The notes below the pieces were generated by a model. The model ran no database searches. It worked only from the letters and a program-made list of their open reading frames with translations, and was not told the origin of the DNA. Made by a program: the position numbers and the translations under genes. From Sipunculus nudus (Eukaryota; Annelida; Sipuncula; Golfingiida; Sipunculidae), in assembly GCA_026874595.1 (NCBI GenBank), contig CM049311.1, forward strand, positions 42,471,676 through 42,535,675: a DNA stretch of 64,000 bases, in the 5' to 3' direction. This document shows, piece by piece, positions 1-12,186 of this stretch; within the stretch, counting starts at the first letter, position 1, and each line of letters opens with the position of its first letter.

Positions 1-613
1 ATTTTATAGGGAAAAAGCTAAAAAAGCTTTAAAAATCTTCTTCTCCGAAACTGTCCAGCCAAATTGTCCAATATTTCACAGAAATGATCCCTGGAACAAT
101 CTTTTTCAAGTGTGTACGAACTGTTCCAGTTTGGAGATTTATGGCCGAGTTACAGGAGGTTGAACTTAGTCATCTGTCCAAAAAAGCACACTAAATTAAA
201 ATCTCAGAAACGGCTAGAGCTATAATCACCAAATTTTATACCAATGTTTGTCACATATGTCATATCTGAAATTGAGGTATTGTTGGCCCCACCTACAATG
301 ATGTGTTTTTACAAGAGAAATAGTAATTTTAAACTCTTCTAGCTTATACACTGATTTATGATGAAACTGTTAAGCTGATTGGTTTAAACTTTACAAGAAT
401 TATTCTATGGTAGGGTTCTGCCAGTTTTACAAGAATAGATTGGGTAAATACAGCTTTAAAAAAGCTTTGTAGCCAATTGAAAAAGGCTTTCTGTATTTGA
501 AAACAGATTTGACAACATGCTGAGTTTCAGCAGCCAAGTCAAGAGGTCATTCAGTACAAACAGGTGGGGTCCAGACATCACAATGGCAACTGACCTGGCT
601 CTGGGGGGGGGGG

Positions 614-684
614 TGTCTAGACAATGTGTCTAGACGTCTAGACACAGCATCTAGACATCTAGACACAATGTCTAGATGCAGAAT
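614..684. repeat. Cluster of TCTAGA/TGTCTAGACA palindromes
   Basis: The palindrome TGTCTAGACA and its core TCTAGA recur several times within about 70 bases, after a run of G. The same cluster occurs at 17858-17915 in the other subfamily b copy, so it belongs to the element. The function is unknown. Confidence 0.75.
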
Positions 685-775
685 TCCCAGATATTGGAAC
701 TATATCTTTCCACTGTTTTAAAAAAACTTGGTTTGCATTTTAAGCAAATCAGGTTTATCATCAGGTCACGTGAAC

Positions 776-2265
776 TGCTGCGCCCTCATTTTTGGTTGAC
801 CTCTGACCTTTCCTTGCTGCCCAGCGTCCATTTGTGCGTCTGTTTCCACACATAAACCCACATATCTCGGGAACTGTTTGACCGATCAGGCTAAAAATTT
901 TGCACAAATGTAGCCCTTTGATAGCTTTATAACATACACTAAAAATCGTGGCACCACCTGCAACCACTTATGCACAGCGTCCATCTGTTCATCTGCCTTG
1001 GGATAAAATCACTCATATCTCAGAAGTGGTTTGACTTATCCACCTAAAATTTTGCAGGTTTATACATCCTGGACAGCTTTCTTGATTTTTGACAGGTGGC
1101 ACCACCTACATTCATGTTTACCCTGCAGCCATCCAAGCTCATATCTCGGGAACCGTTTGACCGATTGAGCCAAAATTTTGCATGTGTATACATCTCACAT
1201 AGCTCTTCATCATAGGCAAAACTGCAACAATTTATGCACCGCGTCAATTTGTTCATCTGCCTTGGGATAAAATCACTCGTATCTTAGCAGTGGTTTGACT
1301 TATCCACCTGAAATTTTGTAGGTTTATACAATCTGGACAGCTCTCTTGATTTTATGACAGCTTTGATTTATTATTTATTTGATTAAATTTATTCAGTAAA
1401 CAACTGACAATGATATCGTTTGAGTTTATTGCCCTGACAGCTCAATATTTTATTTTTTTTATCACGCTCAGTTGTAACTTTCTCTATAATGACGGTAATA
1501 TCTTAAAGAAATGTGCCTTTTTTACCTGAATCTCTCCCTGATGATAAACATCTCATCAGGCCTGATTTGTCCACTGGAACTTTAAACTGGTGATAATGAT
1601 AATTTTCTTGAAGCATTCAAGATGTACCAGTTTGTTTTATAGACCATAATACACAATCAAGTTATCTTTATTGTTACAACAGTGTAAATGGTTAAGTATA
1701 AATGTACAGTCAAACATACATGCAGATATATATAATATTTACAATTTTCAGCTGAGAGATTACTTAGAAATCATGAGGGAATCATATTTCCTTTTTATTT
1801 TGGAATATCAATTACTTGTATAGGTATGTTTTGCCCACAATTAAATATATATAAATAAACCATTTTGGCATTTAACCATCTGAATCATTTATACTGTTAT
1901 ATATATATATATATTACCAAATAGTGTGCATGACAACATTTCAACACTTTATTTAAATCAAATGTGATAAATAAAAAAAATTACTAATCAAAATTCTATA
2001 ATTGCTAATCAAAATTTAATTTGATTAGCAATTCTGCTACACATAATTTTCTCAACAATCCGAGCACTGGCACATCGTCCATCGTTCATCTGCCTTGGGA
2101 TAAAATCACTCATATCTTCCACCTGAAATTTAGCTGCAGACCTCCATGCTAAAAATGAACACACCTCACTCTATTCCCCTTGCCACTTAATCCATGCCTC
2201 CCTTCACGCGTCCCACTCTGAATCTGCGGATACACATAGTCACTTGTCGACTACCCATATTCTAG
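776..2265 (+). mobile_element. HLN-C element, 5'-truncated, inside HLN-A
   Basis: The tail has the HLN-C 3' end: a TAGTC-type hairpin, CCCATATT and a terminal CTAG at 2262-2265. The interior has HLN-C tandem phrases with GGTGGCGCCACC-like palindromes, and a TGACCT-C-TGACCT motif at 797-809. The TTGTATCCGCC 5' end is missing. An AT-rich segment at about 1355-2052 interrupts it. Confidence 0.6.
1355..2052. other. AT-rich insertion of unknown family with a hairpin
   Basis: About 700 bases break the HLN-C phrase order. They contain a perfect 14-base inverted repeat at 2000-2013 and 2020-2033 (AATTGCTAATCAAA and its complement, loop of 6) and a short TA microsatellite near 1895-1915. No coding capacity or clear terminal repeats were found. 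Confidence 0.4.
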
Positions 2266-2434
2266 TTTTAAAATGTCCTAGTCTGAACTTGCAGGTCTGA
2301 AACATCCATTTTGCTGAAATCATAATGACTAAGGTAGATATGCAGGACTCAAGAGGATCAATATTAAATTAAAAAAAAAAAACCTCCATTCATACTCCCA
2401 AACTTTGCACAGGTTCGCATTAGGCCTGTAGGCC

Positions 2435-3530
2435 TTGTATAATTTAAAAAAGTTATGGGCCCAAACATAATGCATTTTGTAAATAATCGGTAAAGAAATT
2501 TGATCATTTAACACAAAACTTGTTAAAGCTAAGCACTTTTTTTCCAGTAATATAACTTTTATTAATCAAAATCAAATGGTATACCCAAAATTAGATCAAA
2601 ATCTTTAAAATTTTTTAAAATATTACCAAAAATAAAAAATTGGTACCTTAAATTTTGCCCAACTTTGACCATGGCACTTTTTTTCCTGTAACTGCTGTGG
2701 TTTCAATTTTCAAAGCATGTTTTTGTTAGCATTTCAACTGCTAACACAAAAAATTTGAAACCAGTTGATCAAAAACTGTAGATTTTATTCAAGTTTTCAA
2801 GCACTATGTCACATATTGTTTACATCAAGCTAGTGTTATGCAGTTTGCTAGAGTTCAGTTCCCCAGCTTCAGCTCTAAGTTCCTTAAATTTGGCATACAG
2901 TTAGATGTCTCCAAAATCCCCTAAGATGCCAAGAATTTGGTCACTAGGACTTTATTCCTTTGAGATATTAATGAAAAACTTCATTTTCCCATTAAAAACC
3001 CATTGTTACACTTTAAGACTGCCAAATATCAAAACCACTGATCTGACTTTGATCATATATAATATACATATTTTTCTATACATTTGCTATGCACATGCCA
3101 GAAATGATGTCAGTATTGCGTTATTGTTTTAAGTTATGGGCCCAAACATAATGCACTTTTTAAAAAATAAAGAAATATATTGACTCCCTTAACAAGAGGA
3201 TTGCCAAAGCTAGAGATTTATTGTCAGGGATGTAACATTATTAAATCAAGATTCAATTATATCCCCAAAATTAGTTCTGAATTTTTCAAATTTTAAAAGT
3301 TATTAGTATAAATATAAAATTAGTACCTTAAATTTTGCCCAACTTTGACCATGGCATGTTTGTTTCCTGAGAGCACTGTTGATATAATTTTAATATCATG
3401 CACACATAAGGATTTCATCTTTGTAGTTTAGAAAGCTGAAAGAAATTGGCCAAAAATTGTAGCTTTTATTAATGTTTTTATGTGACCATGTCAGACCAAG
3501 GCTCTACCCAGCCCCAGTCACCTGTATGTT
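2435..3530. repeat. Two-unit tandem repeat, period about 682 bases
   Basis: The phrase TTATGGGCCCAAACATAATG occurs near 2451 and 3133, and ACCTTAAATTTTGCCCAACT near 2645 and 3326, giving a period of about 682. A related single unit lies at 35930-36280. Short ORFs in it are not conserved between units. Confidence 0.65.
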
Positions 3531-4046
3531 GACCTTGTTGACCTTTCAGCAAATTATGCATGCTTGAGATGAGGCATACACTGGGGCAGCCAGGCAGCTA
3601 ATGCCAAGCCACGGTTGATCCAGGTGTACAACCCAACTCATCTAGTAGTTGTTTTGAAAAACAACATAACAATAAACAATAAATAAATAATAATTTATTT
3701 TTTTTTATAACAAATTAAAGAAAAATTAATAGAAAAGGAATTTGTTAGCTGATGAGTAACAGGAAATTAACTTGCAGTTACTGATGATGTAAGAATCTTG
3801 TATGGATGGATAGAATGTCAGTGTCAATGTTATTCCAAATAACACCATGCAGTCACCTATGGTATTTTTCAGTTCAATTTGAATGATAAAAAAATAAATC
3901 ATATTATTCATTACTAATCATTAGGGATCATATGAAGGAAATTAATGATAGAAAAAGATGCAGTTGATAATATTAATCTAGATTTCTACTGTGTCTACTG
4001 GTAGATTGACGTGAAAGTAGTCCAAAGTGAATATATTAAAATTATT
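3531..4046. other. No feature recognised
   Basis: AT-rich sequence between the 682-base repeat and the next HLN-A. I see no gene, terminal repeat or RNA structure in it. Confidence 0.5.
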
Positions 4047-5404
4047 TTTTATCGAACCTGTGAGCTTATGCGATGGTGTTGCGGTGTCCGGACATTAACC
4101 TATACTATCTTAAAAACGGCAAGAGTTAGCATCACAAAATTTTCTGCAAAAAATTAGTCATCAAAAAAACTCTTGGATTTTGCTTATTTTTTGGCTAGCT
4201 GCATTTTCTAATATTTTATAGGGAAAAAGCTAAAAAAGCTTTAAAAATCTTCATTTCCGAAACTGTTCAGCCAAATTGTCCAATATTTCATAGAAATGAT
4301 CCCTAGAACAATCTCTCTCAAGTTTGTTCGAATGGTTGAAGTTCGGTGATATTTGGCCGAGTTACAGATAGTTGACCTTAGTCATCTGTCCAAAAAAGCA
4401 TACTAAAATTACAATCTTAGAAACGGCTGGAGCTATCATCATCAAATTTTATGCTAATGTTGGTCACATGAGTCATATCTGAAATTGAGGTATTTTTGGC
4501 GTCACCTGCATCAGCCTTTTTTTGTACGGGGGTCATCAGTGCCCATATCATACTGACAGCTACAAAAAACTTCTTCTCTGAAACCCTATGGCCAAATTGT
4601 TTAATATCTCACAGAAATGATCCTAGGGTAGTGCTTTCTGAAGTTTGTTCAAATGGTCTCAGTTCAGTGACTGTTGGCTGAGTTAAGAGAAGCTGAATTT
4701 AGTCATATGCCATAACAGCCCATTTTAGCTCAGTGGCTACAAAGATCTTCTCAAAAACCACTGGGCAAAATTCATAAATCTCACACATTAATTATCCTTA
4801 GATGTTGATAATTCAAGTTTGTTCAAATGGTTTTGGTTCAGTGATATTTTGCTGAGTTATGGGGAGCTTAACTTAGCCATTTTGCTTTATTTTCCCATAT
4901 GAGTTATAAACCTGCAAAACGTTTTTTGACTGAGGCCACTGAGGCCAATTTGTTTAATATTTTACAAGAATAATCCCCTGAATAATTCTTATAATAAATG
5001 TCTTTTATGGTTCTAAAGAATGAATTTTGGCTGAATAATAAAGATTGAATTGAGTGATTTTACCATATATGTTAACAGTGTGAAGCAGATACATCTAGCC
5101 TGGCACCAGTTTATCAGCATCTATTACATCATGCCACTAGACATTTAGATTTCAGGTTATCTTTGGTTAATATTGACAAGAAAGTTTTTTTAAAAGCTTT
5201 TAAAAAAATTTAGATTGATGATTTAAGTTATTCATCATACCAGGCAATGTTACAATCATGGATATTCACCTCTCTGTGGCTATATAAAGACAACTGTAGG
5301 TTGATTATAAATTATTGGTATCCTTACTCAACTCAATTCAAGAATTGGCCATCAATGAGATGTATCTGTATTTTAATTTTGCATTCAATATGCATCTGTA
5401 ATAA

Positions 5405-7148
5405 TTGTATCCGCCAAAACGAAGTTTTGCGGATACTATGTTTTTGACCGGGTTCCGCCGCCGCCGTGTTCGTTTCCGGAGAACTCCTCTGAGACTACTG
5501 GACAGATTTTTCCGAAACTTACACAAATTATCGGGTCACATGTGAACTGGTGCCGAACCAAGTGACCTTGACCTCTGACCTTTCGTCTCTGCCCAGCGTC
5601 CGTTTGTGTGTCTGTTTCAACACATAAACACATATATCTCGGGAACCGTTTGACCGATCCGGAAAAAAAATTTTACACAAATGTAGCCCTGGGATAGCTT
5701 TATAACATACACAACAAAAGGTGGCGCCACCTGCAACCATGTTTGCACAGTGTCCATCTGTTCATCTGCCTGGGGTTAAAATCACTCATATCTCTGCAGT
5801 AGTTTGACTAATTCACCTAAAATTCGGCATGCGTTTACATCGTAGATAGCTTTCTTGATTTTATGACAGGTGGCGCCACCTACATTCACGTTAACGCTCC
5901 ACACATAAACCCATATATCTCGGGAACCATTTGACCGATCCGGAAAAAAATTTTACACAAATGTAGCCCTTGGATAGCTTTATAACATACACAACATAAG
6001 GTGGCGCCACCTGCAACCATGTTTGCACAGTGTCCATTTGTTCATCTGCCTGGGGTTAAAATCACTCATATCTCTGCAGTGGTTTGACTAATTCACCTAA
6101 AAATCGGCATGCGTATACATCCTAGATAGCTTTCTTGATTTTATGACAGGTGGCGCCACCTACATTCACGTTAACGCTCCACACATAAACCCATATATCT
6201 CGGGAACCGTTTGACCGATCTGGAAAAAATTTTTTACACAAATGTAGCCCTGGGATAGCTTTATAACATACACAACAAAAGGTGGCGCCACCTGCAACCA
6301 TGTTTGCACAGTGTCCATTTGTTCATCTTCCTGGGGTTAAAATCACTCATATCTCTGCAGTGGTTTGACTAATTCACCTAAAATTCGGCATGCTTATACA
6401 TCCTAGATAGCTTTCTTGATTTTCTGACAGGTGGCGCCACCTACATTCACGTTAACACTGCAGACATCCAAGCTCATATCTCGGGAACTGTTTGACCAAT
6501 CAGGAAAAAAAATTTACACAAATGTAGCCCTTGGATAGCTTTATAACATCCACAAAAATGGTGGCACCACCTGCAGCCATTTTTGCAAAGCATCCATCTG
6601 TTCGTCTGCCTTTGGTTAAAATCACTTATCTCTCTGCAGTGGTTTGATCAAATTACCTGAAATTCAGCATGCTTATACATCCTGCATAGCTTTCTTGATT
6701 TTATGACAGGTGGCGCCACCTACATTCATGTTCACGCTGTAGACATCCATGCTTATATCCCCAGACTCGTTCAACCAATCAGGAAATTTTTTTTACACAA
6801 ATGTAGCCCTTGGATAGCTTTATAACATGAACAAAAATGGTGGCGCCACCTGCAGCCATTTTTGCACAGCGTCCATCTGTTTGTCTGCTGTGGGATAAAA
6901 TCACTTATATCTCTGCAGTGGTTTGACTTTTCCACATGAAATTTTGCATGTGTATATATCTTGGATCGTTTCTCGTTCAAATAACAGGTGGTGCCACCTA
7001 CAATCATGTTTATGTGGTAGAGATCTATTCTAATATTTAACACATGTAACTCTATATCCCCTTGCCACTCAATCCATGCCTCACTTCACCCGTCCTTCTC
7101 TGATTTTGGCGGATACACGTAGTCGCTTGTCAACTACCCGTATTCTAG
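5405..7148 (+). mobile_element. HLN-C, complete Helentron/Helitron-like element
   Basis: The 5' end TTGTATCCGCC starts a hairpin (TATCCGC paired with GCGGATA). The 13-base subterminal repeat GTATCCGCCAAAA (5407-5419) has a perfect inverted partner at 7104-7116. A GTAGT/ACTAC hairpin (7119-7137) precedes the terminal CTAG (7145-7148). The flanks rejoin to match uninterrupted HLN-A copies. Inside are alternating tandem units with exact GGTGGCGCCACC palindromes at 5720, 5869, 6000, 6149, 6281 and 6430. Non-coding. Confidence 0.85.
5569..5581 (-). promoter_or_regulatory. DR1-type AGGTCA repeat in HLN-C
   Basis: TGACCT-C-TGACCT is, on the minus strand, two AGGTCA half-sites separated by one base, the recognised DR1 layout bound by RXR/HNF4-type nuclear receptors. 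The same motif sits near the 5' side of the other HLN-C copies at 797, 18035, 21818 and 49953. Binding is inference. Confidence 0.5.
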
Positions 7149-8208
7149 TTTTACATATGTTCTTGATTTCTTTTTTTTTAAAAAAATTAGCTGAAAAGCA
7201 TTTTGTATTGGGAAAAAATAAATTTCAAAGTTATTTCAAGTAGGGACCACTTTTGTGTACAGATGGCAGCACTTGGTTTACAATTGGCAGATTGCCAGTG
7301 AGTGCCTTGATGTTGGCCATTAGCCAAGATGATGTCAGCTCTATAAATAGTTCTGGCACAGTGCCAGGATTGGAAGACATGCAGCCAGGTATAGGTCAAG
7401 AGTTCACTCAGTGCAGTAGCTGCATCCTATTTATAGCGTTGGCAGACTGCCGACTGCATCAGATTTGGCACGAAAGTTCAGCCTGGATCTATTTATAGCT
7501 TTATTCAACAGGTCGAGTTCACTCAGTGCAGCCAGGTACAGGTTAAAAGTTCACTCAGTCTAGCCAGGTGCACGTCATGAGTGCACTCAGTGCAGTAGCC
7601 TGAACTAGCAATTTGTCACAGTTAACTCAGGGCAACTGACTTTCTCACCTAAGCCTGGTCAGCCCCATGCATCAGACTCAAGGTAAGTTTGATGTATTGG
7701 CCTGATATTTTGACCTGTCTGTGTGTCTTTGATGGCTTTCTCGTTCACAAGACAGGTGTCACCACCTACAAAGACTTTTGCACGGTGTATGTGCCTGCTT
7801 ATTTCTACATAGGAATTTGATATATCAGCCTGAAATTGGGCATATTTATACATATCAAATTGCTTTGTCGTATAAAAGACTGGTGGTGCCACCTACAATC
7901 AATTTTGCTCAGTGTGTGTCCCTGCATATTTCTCAGGAGGGGTGTGATATATCAGTCTGAAATTGGGCATATGTATATATCTCTGATAGCTTCCTTGTAT
8001 ATAAGACTAGTGGTGCCAGCTACAATCATTTTTGTGTCGTGTGCAACCATGCCAGAATTTCAGCAGTGATGTTTGTGTAATTCTTTCCTTTTCAAAATGT
8101 TTAGTACTTGCATAGTTCATATACATGAAAAGTAATGGTCCAGCATTGAAGCATTATACCTGGTGTATTTCCCAATGCACAGGTTCGCATAAGGCCTGTA
8201 GGCCTTGT

Positions 8209-8682
8209 TTCTGTATTTCAGGAATATAGAAAATTGCATTAAAATGATGCATATAAATATAAAAGTAGTTATCCATGGCATGATGACATGAAATTCTGAG
8301 ATAGGTGACTAAGCAGGAGTGGTATTGTGTACAGGGTTGTGTGGAGGGCAATTAATTAAGCAGCAGTAGGCAATTAATTATCATCTTCCAGTCATAAAAT
8401 AAGAAATACATAATTTGTAATGGAGTGTAAATGCATTTTGATTAGGGCCCGGGAGACGTATGTCGGGAAAATTGAACTTCTGTCGGACCATATTTTTTTA
8501 GTGAGGTATCGGCTTGATTTTCGGAATTTTAGTTTTCTATCTGGTGTCTATGGTTAGATTACTGTCCATTCTATAATAATCAACTAGAGAAAGTGTAAAT
8601 ATGCATATAATAAGTATGATACAGCCGTTTTCTGTGGGCCTTGGTTTTCTGACGGCCACAAATAAAGGCATTTTAACCATTA
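8209..8682. other. Spacer, no feature recognised
   Basis: Non-repeated AT-rich sequence between HLN-A and HLN-D. I see no ORF or structure that I can support. Confidence 0.5.
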
Positions 8683-9659
8683 TTGTATCTCCAGACAAAG
8701 TCGGGGGATACTATGTTTTCATACCGGTCCCGCCGCTGCCGCCGCCGCATATAAATCTTGTTGGCACGATAACTAAAAAAATATTTCACAGATCTTTACC
8801 AAACTTGGTATATGTATAGATATGGGTGAGAGGATGACCCCTATTTAAAATGAGGTCATGACATTAACTAGGAGAGTGTCCTTGACCTTGAATAGGTCCA
8901 TTTTTGGGGAAAATCACACAAATTTTTAAATATCTCAAGAAATCTTGCATGGATTGATCCCAAAATCAAGTTGATGGAAGATCATGGATAGGGTTGTCAT
9001 GTTCCAGAAACTGGTGGCGCCACCTATTTTTCTTGACTTGTTTTCGTGCCGTTTGATACCCCCAAAATTGCCACTTGACAGTACTGTGAGCATTATAAGT
9101 CAAAAACAAATGGACAGATTTCTTTTATATTATGCATATACATAGATATGGGTTATGGGATGATGTTTATTTAATTTGGGGTCATGACCTTTTCTATGGG
9201 AGTGGCTTTGACCTTGAATATTGCCATATATGGTGAAAATCACACAAAATCATTAATATCTCTATAAGGGATGCATGGATTGGTCCAAAAATCAACTTGA
9301 CTGAAGATCTTGGATAGTAATGTCATGTACTGGAAACAGATGGCGCCACCTGTTTTCCTTTTTTTTTTTTATGCCGTTTAATACCCCCATAATTGCCACT
9401 TGACAGTACTTCGAGCATTATAAGTAAAAAACTAATGGACAGATTTCTTTCATATTATGCACATGTAGAGAGATGGTGTTATGGGATGAGGTCTATTTAC
9501 ATTTGAGTCATGACCTTTACCATGAGAGTGGCCTTGACCTTTAATGTGTCCATATTTGGTGAAAATCACACACCTCTTATGATATCTCCAGTGTTGATAG
9601 CCATATGGATTTCAAACGTGACTTATGTATGGTCCACCACTAAAGTAAGAACCCTATAG

Positions 9660-11340
9660 GTTCTAGGGTCATGAGGTCAAAGGTCAAGGTCACTGGAATC
9701 TCATCTTAAAAGATACTGTGGATGCATTTTAAGCCAAACTTTCATCCCAGGTCTTCCACCTTGAATATATAGCTCACTTGCCAATAGTGGATGATTCATA
9801 TCAATTTTGGGGTCACAAGGTCAAAAGTCAAGGCCACAGGAGCTATCTGTCAAAAAATTAGTTTCTGGATGATAATTTCTGCTTTTATTGATGTATTGAT
9901 TTCAAACTTGACTTTTATATGTCCCATTGAAAAAGCAAGACTCCAATTGATTTTGGGGTCATGAGGTCAAAGGTCAAGGTCACAGGACACATTTTTAAAA
10001 AGATTGTGGATGCATTTTCAGCCAAACATTTCATCTCAGACCTTTCATCTTGCACATATAGTTCATCTGCCAATAGAGGAATACCCCTATCAATTTTGAG
10101 GTCACAAGGTCAAAGGTCAAGGCCACAGGAGCCATCTGTCCAAAAATTAGTTTCTGGATGATAATTCCTGCTTTTATTGATGTATGGATTTCAAACTTGA
10201 CTTGTATATGACCCATTGGAAAAGCAAGACCCGAATTGATTTTGGGGTCATGAGGTCAAAGGTCAAGGTCACAGGACACATCTTTAAAAAGATTGTGGAT
10301 GCATTTACAGCCAAACAGTTCATCTCAGATCTTTCATCTTGCACATATAGTTCAACTGCCAAGAGTGGAAGACCCCTATCAATTTTGAGGTCACAAGGTC
10401 AAAGGTGAAGGTCACAGGAGCCATCTGTCAAAAAATTAGTTTCTGGATGATAATTCCTGCTTTTATTGATGTATGGATTTCAAACTTGACTTGTATATGT
10501 CCCATTAGAAAAGCAAGACCTGAATTGATTTTGGGGTCATGAGGTCATAGGTCAAGGGCACAGGACACATCTTTAAAAAGATGTGGATGCATTTTCAGCC
10601 AAACATTTCATCTCAGATCTTTCATCTTGCACATATAGTTCACCTGCCAAGACAGGAAGAACCCTATCAATTTTGAGGTCACAAGGTCATAGGTGAAGGT
10701 CACAGGAGCCATCTGTCCAAAAATTAGTTTCTGGATGATAATTCTTGCTTTTATTGATGTAAAGATTTCAGACTTGACTTGTATATGTCCCATTAGAAAA
10801 GGAAGACCCGAATTGATTTTGGGGTCATGAGGTCAAAGGTCAAGGTCACAGGACACATCTTAAAAAAGATTGTGGATGCATTTTCAGCCAAACATTTCAT
10901 CTCAGCCATTTCATCTTGCACATACAGTTCCCCTGCCAATAGAGGAAGACGCCTGTCAATTGTGAGGTCACAAGGTCAAAGGTGAAGGTCACAGGAGCCA
11001 TCTGTCCAAAAATTAGTTCCTGAGATGATAATTCAAGCTTGGATTAATATATGGATTTCAAACCTGACATATATGGCCCATCAATAAATCTTGACCTCTA
11101 TTGATTTATATATAAAAGTAGATGATCAATATCAATTTTGGGGTCACAAGGTCAAAGGTCAAGGCCACAGGAGCCATCTGTAAAAAAATTAGTTTCTGGA
11201 TGATAATTCCTGCTTTTATTGATGTATGGATTCCAAACTTGACTCATATACGTCCCATTGAAAAAGCAAGACCCCAATTGATTTTGGGGTCATGAGGTCA
11301 AAGGTCAAGTTGACAGGACCAACATGTTCAAAAAGGTTGT
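9660..11340 (+). repeat. 289-base tandem array with AGGTCA motifs
   Basis: The phrase TTTTGGGGTCATGAGGTCA recurs at about 9951, 10239, 10530 and 10818, and again at 11282. Each period of about 289 has two related halves of roughly 141-148 bases, each centred on an AGGTCA-A-AGGTCA-AGGTCAC-like string. Twelve such strings start near 9672, 9820, 9960, 10102, 10249, 10391, 10538, 10679, 10827, 10968, 11147 and 11289. Short ORFs here are by-products of the repeat. Confidence 0.85.
9674..9692 (+). promoter_or_regulatory. Composite nuclear-receptor-like site (DR1 plus TCAAGGTCA)
   Basis: This is the first of twelve related strings. AGGTCA, one base, AGGTCA forms a DR1, and the overlapping TCAAGGTCA matches the extended half-site of FTZ-F1/ERR-type receptors. 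The motif is seen in the sequence; receptor binding is inferred. Confidence 0.45.
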
Positions 11341-11477
11341 GGATTGATAGATGGAAGAATCAATAATTGCTTGCCAAGTGTCAGTATATGCTGCTAAAAA
11401 TGGGGGCCTATTCTTAAAGGGGGGGGCCTACTATGTCTGGGGATACTCTGGCACCTGCGGTGCCAAGAAATGTCTAG

Positions 11478-11828
11478 TTAAGAGTAAAAAATTACCACTA
11501 AAAATACGAATTAAAAGCTAAATTTTTATTTCATAGGGAAGGGATAAACCCAATCTTTATGAATAACTCAGTTTCAAGATCAATACTATTACGTAAGGGT
11601 CTTTTTTCATGTGTTTAATTAGGCCTGGGTCACTCATTCTGGGCCCGGCTTTCCCTTTCTGTGTCCCAATAGCAAGTGCACCAGTAGCTGCACGTCCGCG
11701 ATGCACAGTAGCAATGGTGGCACTTCCCTTTGAATGTAAAGCTGTTTTTGATCCAATGTACACAAATTTTCTTGAAATATTAATTCAAGAAGTAATCCAA
11801 GAGATGCCACGTTGTTCTGATGTAGCAT
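11478..11828. other. Unassigned block with GC-richer core
   Basis: Positions 11620-11828 are richer in GC than their surroundings and open over 60-85 codons in several frames on both strands. I do not recognise any of the translations. It may be a fragment of an unknown element or gene that was interrupted by the mini HLN-A. No function is proposed. Confidence 0.3.
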
Positions 11829-12186
11829 TTTTAGCGAACCTATGAGCTTATGCGATAGTGTGCTAGCTACAATCATTTTTGTGTTGTGTGCACCCATGCC
11901 AGAATTTCAGCAGTGATGTTTGTGTAATTGTTTCTTATTCAAAATGTTTAGTACTTACATTGTTCATATACAAGAAAAGTACCGTTTCCCCCCATAGATA
12001 ATCCGCACCCGTAGATAATCCGCACCCCTATTCAGAGCTACAATTTCTGGGGAAAAACCTGTATACCTGTGTATAATACGCAGCTAGATTCTGATGAAAT
12101 CCTGAATGCTGCAAATTGTTTTTGTGGTGGTCATCGAATATCCGCTCTCTTCGTGGGTGTGACTTCGTCAGTCAACACAAGTCTCT

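Larger units (their letters stand above)
1..2434 (+). mobile_element. HLN-A element, subfamily b, 5' end outside window
   Basis: The 3' part of a non-coding Helentron-like element. Its right end carries the HLN-A tail: a CACAGGTTCGC subterminal repeat, then the palindrome AGGCCTGTAGGCCT, then CCTTG. The sequence from position 1 matches the interior of the copy at 17052-19086, including the phrase around 190-260, the TGTCTAGACA cluster and an embedded 5'-truncated HLN-C ending at 2265. It codes for nothing recognisable. Its left terminus lies before the window. Confidence 0.7.
4047..8208 (+). mobile_element. HLN-A element with nested HLN-C
   Basis: It starts in a T run with a mutated head (ATCGAACCTGTGAGC, where other copies have AGCGAACC). 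It ends with the AGGCCTGTAGGCCT palindrome and CCTTGT at 8208. The body follows the same order as the copies at 29753, 38157 and 47698. An HLN-C sits at 5405-7148, at a point where the copies at 20520 and 47698 read straight through. There is no coding sequence. Confidence 0.85.
8683..11477 (+). mobile_element. HLN-D, complete Helitron/Helentron-like element
   Basis: The 5' end TTGTATCTCC resembles that of HLN-C. The subterminal repeat GTATCTCCAGAC (8685-8696) has an 11-of-12 inverted partner at 11435-11446. The hairpin GGCACC-TGC-GGTGCC (11450-11464) precedes CTAG (11474-11477) by nine bases, followed by T. A second tail of the same family ends at 19300. The interior is non-coding and mostly tandem repeat. 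Confidence 0.8.

Noticed and set aside
761-967. Recurring 60-100 residue minus-strand ORFs reading like VAGGATxxSVCYKAI, also at 5528, 18002, 21731 and 49910
   Set aside because: They are translations of the HLN-C tandem unit in one frame. They break and shift between copies, have no domain, and follow the DNA repeat, not a protein constraint.
5720-6850. Regularly spaced palindromes resembling a CRISPR array
   Set aside because: Units are long (about 280 bases), the spacers are themselves repeats, and the setting is a eukaryotic mobile element.
11557-11897. Overlapping ORFs on both strands in the GC-richer block
   Set aside because: Open frames on both strands reflect composition. I recognise no product, so it is listed only as an unassigned block.
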